Source of the DNA: Rotaria sp. Silwood1
Taxonomy: Eukaryota > Rotifera > Eurotatoria > Philodinida > Philodinidae
DNA: 64,000 nucleotides
Assembly (NCBI GenBank): GCA_905250075.1
Contig: CAJNOP010000181.1
Span: 62,001 to 126,000 of the forward strand
Direction of reading: 5' to 3'
Shown here: positions 55,901 through 64,000 of the stretch, in pieces
How the letters are laid out: each line of letters begins with the position of its first letter
Numbering within the stretch: the first letter of the stretch is position 1
Translations under genes and position numbers: made by a program
Notes under the pieces: generated by a model
The model's input: the letters and a program-made list of their open reading frames with translations, nothing else
Databases searched by the model: none
What the model was told of the DNA's origin: nothing

Positions 55901-56673
55901 AGCATCAACTAAATTTCTTGTATATTTATTTGGTTGAAATTTAATATATGGTGCCCATTCTTTCATATTACCTTTATAATTGCTCATTATCGTATAAACA
56001 TAATCAGTATCAACATCATTTGTGGCAAATGCTTGATAAATTAAATCGATTAATTCATTTAAGGAATTTGGTTGTGTTGATAAGTGTGCTGTTTTGTCCA
56101 CATATTTCATACGAATTGATTGAATATCATTGGTATTAGTATTAACAAGTGTTTCCGTCATATTCGTTTGTTATGATCGAGTACCAATTGAATATTCTAT
56201 TTACTTAAGATGAAACATATATATATATAGGGATTTTTTTTTTTGTTTTTGACGGATTAATTTTGTCTTTTTTCCTTTGTTTACATCAGAACTACATAAC
56301 CTTACACCAATATATTCTTTTTTTTCTTATGTTATCAAAATAAAAAATAATCTAATCTATAATCGAATGTGAAATTTGATCAATAATCTATTGACGAACC
56401 ATAACTGGAGAAAAAGTTCAAGGGTTCTTTGTTTTTTTTATTCTTTTATAGACAAAACAATTTGGACGTTTACTTGCTCAACATATTGTAGCAACTCGTT
56501 CAAAAACAATTGGTTTAAATGAAAAGAAACAAATAGGAAACGATGAAGATCGTTTATTATATCAAAAATGGATGCATACCGATGATAAGAAAAAAACCGT
56601 TGAAATATTTCTTATTGAAAATCAATTAAATGTTAATGATTTTGCACGATTTGAATGTGGAGAAGAAATTTAA
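52979..56673 (+). CDS. TSFM: Mitochondrial elongation factor Ts with an inserted Uma2-type domain
   Basis: Six exons: 52979-53146, 53205-53333, 53870-53977, 54048-54320, 54369-54986, 56452-56673, all phase 0. EF-Ts recycles EF-Tu in mitochondrial translation. A basic presequence (MLVWRRFIHSSVPRYLS) is followed by the UBA-like domain (LRKKTGYSLSHCRTAL, then AEAWLHQRAQAEGWS), the INCETDFV motif (residues 100-107) and the core region to KYGALVNY. The C-terminal part (KQFGRLLAQHIVA ... FARFECGE) lies in the last exon. Exon 5 interrupts these two halves with 206 extra residues (227-432) resembling the bacterial Uma2/DUF820 family. With it the protein is 505 aa, without it 299 aa (human 325). Exon 5 can be skipped without a frame change. 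Intron 2 contains an N gap, and intron 5 an antisense CDO1. AATAAA at 56813-56818. Confidence 0.85.
53779..53788. other. Assembly gap (10 N)
   Basis: Ten Ns inside TSFM intron 2, so the intron length (536 nt as drawn) is uncertain. Coding sequence is not affected. Confidence 0.99.
54369..54986 (+). other. Exon encoding Uma2/DUF820-like PD-(D/E)XK domain, in TSFM
   Basis: This 618-nt exon is flanked by a TTTTAG acceptor and a GTAAGT donor, both phase 0. Its translation follows the bacterial Uma2 pattern in order: LHEYLNGYIYALPS (family HEyldGeIya), HDLFVKHLSAQIEQ, ILPMDIRIQT (family vfpsDlrVk), YYPSLCLS (family yyPDvvv), EPVVIIELITPTTE (family Pt.vvEVlSpsT), HEKSINYKRIPSLKEIIYI (family eK...Yr..gv.Ey.lv), and IPLVQAIGNGELVLTDIF. 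The catalytic Asp of PD is Ser here, and the usual Asp before the EK lysine is Ile, although the Glu of the IIEL strand and the Lys are kept. It is therefore probably not an active nuclease. No in-frame ATG occurs before 54627, deep in the domain, so a stand-alone gene is unlikely. Confidence 0.72.
55505..56161 (-). CDS. CDO1: Cysteine dioxygenase, nested antisense in TSFM intron
   Basis: An intronless 218-codon minus-strand frame. Cysteine dioxygenase is a cytosolic non-haem iron enzyme that oxidises L-cysteine to cysteine sulfinate, the first step of cysteine catabolism and taurine synthesis. The cupin iron ligands are present: H108 and H110 in SSIHDHTNSHC, and H166 in IGLHRVEN. The Cys-Tyr cofactor pair is C115 and Y183 (TLHLYVPP), and the carboxylate-binding Arg is R82 in YTRNLVD. 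Length is close to animal CDO1 (200 aa), with about 20 extra N-terminal residues. It lies wholly inside TSFM intron 5 on the opposite strand. The lack of introns suggests a retrocopy or simple intron loss. TTTATT at 55437-55442 reads as AATAAA on the minus strand past the stop. The frame is intact. Confidence 0.95.
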   Translation of the reverse strand: MTETLVNTNTNDIQSIRMKYVDKTAHLSTQPNSLNELIDLIYQAFATNDVDTDYVYTIMSNYKGNMKEWAPYIKFQPNKYTRNLVDAGNGKFNLMILCWAESQGSSIHDHTNSHCFMKCLQGTLIETKYAWPNDGSENKEEPLHAICQTELKDGKVAYINDSIGLHRVENPSHTDTAVTLHLYVPPYNHCNIFDERTGRASEVHVTFYSKGGQLTKNE

Positions 56674-56986
56674 TTTGGTAATAAATCATCAGGATTCGTT
56701 AAAGTCTTTTTTTTTGTAGTGTCATCTTTATCTGTTTTTTTTTCTTTGTGTTAAACACCATTGTTTAGGTAAAAATTCATCATTTTATGTTTGTTTTTCT
56801 GAAATAAACATCAAGTTTTCTACAAAACAACCGATGTTTTTTTGCTTACAATCAATATTTTATATGTATTTCAAGTTATAATGTTTGTTTCATATATTAT
56901 ATAGACCTGCATGAATTAAATAATTTATTTACTCTCTGTTGAATTTGATTTATTCTAATTTTAGACAACAATCATTTTTATTTCAG
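56674..56986. other. TSFM 3' UTR and katanin upstream region
   Basis: A gap of 313 nt with the TSFM poly(A) signal at 56813-56818. A TTTCAG acceptor ends directly before the katanin ATG at 56987, suggesting a 5' UTR intron or a trans-splice acceptor. Bdelloids are known to use spliced leaders, but no leader RNA was found here. Confidence 0.55.
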
Positions 56987-59956
<2,970 letters not shown>

Positions 59957-61417
59957 TTTTTTTGCTATTCTTTATATTTTTTTTGCGTCTAGTTTGCACT
60001 CTCTATTTATATTGTATTTACTAATATCATTAAAATACCTTTCTTTTCGACCAATGTCAGTTATTATATATTATTACTATTTCCTCTCTCTTTTTTGACA
60101 TCTATGGCAGTGCTGATAAGAATTTGTATGTTATGAAATAAATAAATAAATAACTATATGTATGTATGTACAAAAAAAGCACTATATTAAAACAAAAGCA
60201 TTTCGGCTTTTAAAAACCACAAAAAAACACGACGTAATTATGTTTTTATTAATATTTTTTGTTGCAATAGTGATTGGTAAAATAATGTTTATACATGGTT
60301 GATACTCGTTGAAGGACTGCTATTTGTCTGTATGATTGGTTTGCCACGCTTCAATAGTATTTCACTTGTTACGCCTATATGCATTCGTTTACGAGGTATA
60401 AATAATACAGGCGTACAGATATATAAAACAAGTGTTGATATTTACATCCATCTATCATCAATCGAGTGTGTTTTTTTTGGTTTCTTCGCTCGGTTGGTTT
60501 TCTTTCTATTTAATACGTATACAATTTCTTGATTTACGCAGACCTAAATATTTTTCCAACTAAGCTTCAGGAATGTCTATGCAGCACATAGACCAGTTGC
60601 TGTTGTTAATATACCCTAGTGATATATATATTATATATATATATGTAAAGAAACGCACGACCCCATTTTGTGCCTCTTTTAACCGCATCCAAGGTCGTTT
60701 TTTTTCCTTCTTTCCGCTACGAATAGAGATAGCATGCATGATAATTATATAGATACGAAAGAAAAAAGAGCAAAATAGTGGCTAAAATAATACAGCTGGA
60801 GATTTCTTTTGTTGATTATCTAACTGTGGCATTACTTATTGTTTGTTCGATTCTTATCTCATATTCCTTCTCATAACTCGTTAGAACTAGCGAACATACG
60901 ACATATCTTTCGAATATTGGCCGTCAACTGAAACCAAACAACACATTCGGTGGTTTATTAAAGGTATCAGATCGACTTTTACTAATAACAGCTACGTCCT
61001 CAGTTGATTGACACAAAGGCTGATTCAATTATTATTATACACACATACACGCACATATATATACGTATATATACATAAATATTCTTGCAATTTTTTCTTG
61101 CATATATCTCGTCCTTAGTTAAACCTGTATACAGCTAAAGGACGAGAAATTATTGTACGAAGAAAAAAGAAAAAAAAACAGCAAGAATAGAAATAAGAAA
61201 TAGAAACCGTATAGAAGCCAATAGAAGATATAGATATCTTCTATGTTGACAATCAACTGTCGAACAAGGTTGGCCGTTGTATGAGATAGACTTGATGAAA
61301 TGGTCATTGTTCGTACATATTGACATCAAGAATAGTAAAGCATAAAAGTCAACATCTTATGTTGCCTTACTAAGGGAAAGATATTTGTATGCATTATTAG
61401 ATAGTATACAGTATAAC
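59957..61417. other. Gene-free stretch upstream of secreted Lys-rich protein
   Basis: About 1.5 kb. The katanin poly(A) signals are near 60137. TA-rich microsatellites occur at about 60624-60644 and 61049-61073. A 77-codon frame at 60299-60532 lacks an ATG at its listed start and has no conserved motif, so it is not called. Confidence 0.5.
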
Positions 61418-63043
61418 ATGGCGCTTTCCCCATTTTATTTCGTATTTATTCTATTTATATTATTGTCTACAGCTGATCCTACCGATGTAAGTAAATCAGA
61501 AAAAGAAAATAAAAAGATCAAAACATTTTCATTATTTTTAAAGTTTGATTTGCAATGTCCAACACCTCGTCGTTTATTATCAGTTGGCTCATTAAAATCA
61601 CCATTAGTAGAAAAGAAATCTTCTGATAGTTCTTCAGCTTCAAAATCATCATCACCACCAAAATATGCTCGTTCAATTGATTCACATGGTCTGACAGTTT
61701 ATATTCGACCACAAACACCAAAATCATTTGGTCACAAAACTCCTTCATATAGTCATTTGCTTAAACCAAAATTGCGTACAAATAAAGAAACCTCAAAATT
61801 ACTTCGGAATAAACAAACACCAAAACCACATACAACCAAACAAAAATCAAAATTAAAACTATCAAAAAAGGGAAAACAACGGTTGAAAAAGAAAAATTCT
61901 ACAAAACATAAATCATCAATCAATACTAAAAGTAAAGAATTAGTAACTATTAATCATGATAAACTTCATCAATATCAAACATTATTTCATATTGATTCAA
62001 CACCAAAAAATGATAAAAATATTAAAAAATCAAACAAATCTAAATCAAATAAACCAGCAATAGTATCTAAAATCAAAAATACTACAAGTAATATTAAAAT
62101 TACAAAGAATATTACAGAAAACCTACCTAATAGAACTACACCTTTACCTATAAATGATAAAAAAGCAAAAATTACAAAAAGAGATAATAAAATTAATACG
62201 GATGAGAAGAAAAAAACCAAAAAAATATCAATCAATAAAACGAGTGAGAATATATCTCTCACTCCATCTGTTAATGATAAACCAACCTCAACTTCATCAC
62301 CTTCTCCTTTGCCATCAACGATAGATACAAAATCTCAAGAAAAAAAACCAGAAACAATCAATATTATAAATGAAACAGTTGAGCCATCAAGTACACATGA
62401 TGATGAAAATACATCAGTTATTGGTCGTGCTTATCATTTTGTTAAAAATATGTTTCAATTATCAGATGATTTTCTTAGTGATAATTATTCTCAAGAAAAT
62501 CATATAGCCGATATGACAAGCGAACATCAACAATATCACTCTCGTAAATTACTTTCAACTGATGATGATAACATATCAATGATTATGAATAATGATATAA
62601 ATGATAATGAATATGACCTTTATTCAAATGATGAAGCACTTGATATGGCAACTGATGAATTTTCATTTGTTGTAACAAGTATATCAAAACGTCAATTACT
62701 TTCTGTCAAAAGAAAGAAACACTTGAAAGTATCAAAATTTAATAATGAAAAAGAAAAAAAACCAGAATCAATAACTGATGTTAATGCAAATAAACCTAAA
62801 GTTGGTTGGGCTTATCGTTATCGAATTTCACGTTATCGTGATGCTCAAAAACTTAAACAAGTTAAAAATAAAAATAAAATAATAGGAGAAGGAAAACATA
62901 AACAACATTCCCAACAACGACAATCAAATTCAAAACAAAATCGTAAAAAAACAGATTCTTCACGTAGTAGAAAACTTTCAAAACGAAAACTTCTTAAACG
63001 TAATAATAATGACGATTCAAGTTGGGATAAAGATAAAATGTAA
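61418..63043 (+). CDS. Putative secreted Lys/Ser-rich protein, unrecognised
   Basis: The ATG at 61418 opens a signal peptide (MALSPFYFVFILFILLSTA). A GTAAGT donor at 61487 and an AAAG acceptor ending at 61543 define a likely 57-nt intron. Because 57 is a multiple of three and no stop lies inside, the frame is open with or without splicing: 522 aa spliced, 541 aa retained. The body is highly basic and low-complexity, rich in Lys, Ser, Thr and Asn, with several possible N-glycosylation sites. The motif RRLLS/RKLLS/KRQLLS recurs at three spaced positions, each followed by charged sequence, and could be proprotein-type cleavage or repeat boundaries. I recognise no domain. The TAA at 63041-63043 overlaps another GTAAGT donor at 63040, so the real C-terminus may lie in an exon further right, perhaps beyond the window. 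Confidence 0.65.
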   Translation: MALSPFYFVFILFILLSTADPTDVSKSEKENKKIKTFSLFLKFDLQCPTPRRLLSVGSLKSPLVEKKSSDSSSASKSSSPPKYARSIDSHGLTVYIRPQTPKSFGHKTPSYSHLLKPKLRTNKETSKLLRNKQTPKPHTTKQKSKLKLSKKGKQRLKKKNSTKHKSSINTKSKELVTINHDKLHQYQTLFHIDSTPKNDKNIKKSNKSKSNKPAIVSKIKNTTSNIKITKNITENLPNRTTPLPINDKKAKITKRDNKINTDEKKKTKKISINKTSENISLTPSVNDKPTSTSSPSPLPSTIDTKSQEKKPETINIINETVEPSSTHDDENTSVIGRAYHFVKNMFQLSDDFLSDNYSQENHIADMTSEHQQYHSRKLLSTDDDNISMIMNNDINDNEYDLYSNDEALDMATDEFSFVVTSISKRQLLSVKRKKHLKVSKFNNEKEKKPESITDVNANKPKVGWAYRYRISRYRDAQKLKQVKNKNKIIGEGKHKQHSQQRQSNSKQNRKKTDSSRSRKLSKRKLLKRNNNDDSSWDKDKM

Positions 63044-64000
63044 GTTTATATTATACTTAAAATTTATTATATTTTAAACGTTTTATGTGAGAAGCTTTTT
63101 TTTAAAAAATGAAACTAATTGATTCATAATGTTAACTAATCCTCAGCTGCGTAAACATGTCTCTTTACAAGATCTTTCATTTATACCAGAAAATTGAGTT
63201 GTAATAGGTTTTCTTTTTTTTTCGATCGATCAGCTAGTTTTCAATTGACAAGAATCAATGTTAAACATAAGAACATATTTCAACATTTCTCCTCAATATG
63301 TTAGCCTTCAGAACTCGACATATGCAAAATTCTTTAGTTAGCTTCTAGAGTTTCGATCTACTGTCTGGATACTATTTCTATTTGTCATCGATGATCGAAT
63401 CAATGACCATCATGTTAAATCGTTCATGCGCTGTTGAACTATTAATGTTTATCAATCGAATCGACCGTTTATTGAACTTAATTTTCTTCAATGGATTATA
63501 AAATATGAGAGAGAGAGAGAGAGAGAGAGAGTAGAAGCCGTAACTTGGATTTTAATTTGTGCAATCATTTGAATGAATAAAATAAATTTTTTTCTTTATA
63601 CGACAAAAGAATAAACACTAGCACATACTTACCGACTATGTTTACAGGTCATTTTTCAAATTGATGATTATTTCTTCTATTCTGTATGCTTTATATTCTA
63701 ACTTGCTAAAGGATAGAGTTGCTTTACTAACCATTTTAAATCTTGCAAAAACTCACAGTATTAACAATCTATTTCACATGTTTAGAAAACAATAAAAATT
63801 CTTGTTATTGTTTTTTCTCTACTTATAAATTAGAGATTTTAGTTTCATAGATATTCCATTAAACGTCTTTCAGTTTTGGTTATGTAAATAAAAAAACCAT
63901 ATAATTAATTTTCTTCTTTATTTTCATTAAAACAACATTTTCAGTCTTTCAGGTGAATAATCAAAAAGAAAACAAATTCAATTACCTGTATGTAGATATT
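63044..64000. other. Right-edge non-coding sequence
   Basis: About 950 nt downstream of the Lys-rich gene. It contains a (GA)n microsatellite at about 63507-63531. Near the end, a TTTTCAG acceptor (about 63939-63945) is followed by TCTTTCAG and a GTGAAT donor, which could be a tiny exon of the preceding gene. No other feature is visible. Confidence 0.45.
63507..63531. repeat. (GA)n microsatellite
   Basis: Pure GA dinucleotide tract of about 12 units in non-coding sequence at the right edge of the window. Confidence 0.9.

Overview
This window is AT-rich, intron-bearing eukaryotic nuclear DNA, most likely from a bdelloid rotifer (an Adineta/Rotaria-like animal). Four things suggest this. The genes are clearly metazoan. 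Most introns are 45-90 nt with GT..AG ends, mixed with a minority of 0.7-1.7 kb introns. Codon use is strongly A/T-ending. One intron carries an array of CCCACA/TCCACA units, the complement of the TGTGGG-type repeat I recall as the bdelloid telomere motif. The taxonomic call is an inference; no rRNA, spliced-leader RNA or organellar marker is present to confirm it.

Layout, left to right. 1-3402: no gene seen. 3403-3957 (+): TIM29, a mitochondrial import subunit. 4542-12066 (+): vigilin, a multi-KH RNA-binding protein (7 exons). 13494-14615 (+): intronless GPN1 GTPase. 14616-19526: no gene, but a ~680 bp imperfect palindrome. 19527-20371 (+): HP1/CBX chromodomain protein. 27140-23035 (-): polo-like kinase 1 (10 exons, two of them only 26 and 27 nt). 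30374-27795 (-): DNAAF1/LRRC50, a ciliary dynein assembly factor. 33963-36244 (+): Gln/Ser-rich nuclear-type protein. 36751-39600 (+): TMEM41A. 40076-41892 (+): unrecognised Pro/Asn-rich protein interrupted by an assembly gap. 44521-49057 (+): ORC2. 49229-52478 (+): RBBP5. 52979-56673 (+): mitochondrial EF-Ts (TSFM), with an extra in-frame exon encoding a bacterial-type Uma2/DUF820 nuclease-fold domain. 56161-55505 (-): intronless cysteine dioxygenase nested antisense in a TSFM intron. 56987-59956 (+): katanin p60 AAA ATPase. 61418-63043 (+): putative secreted Lys/Ser-rich protein.

The genes are mostly unrelated housekeeping functions (cell cycle, chromatin, cilia, mitochondria) and do not form an operon or pathway. 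The most unusual item is the TSFM locus: a prokaryote-type Uma2 domain with degraded catalytic positions sits as a symmetric phase 0-0 exon inside EF-Ts, and the next intron hosts an antisense CDO1. The second theme is foldback (inverted-repeat) elements: one intergenic (18371-19052), one in RBBP5 intron 2, one in katanin intron 6 carrying telomere-like hexamers, and a weaker one in PLK1 intron 4. All exon boundaries were read by eye from splice consensus, reading phase and remembered family sequences; no alignment or transcript data were available.
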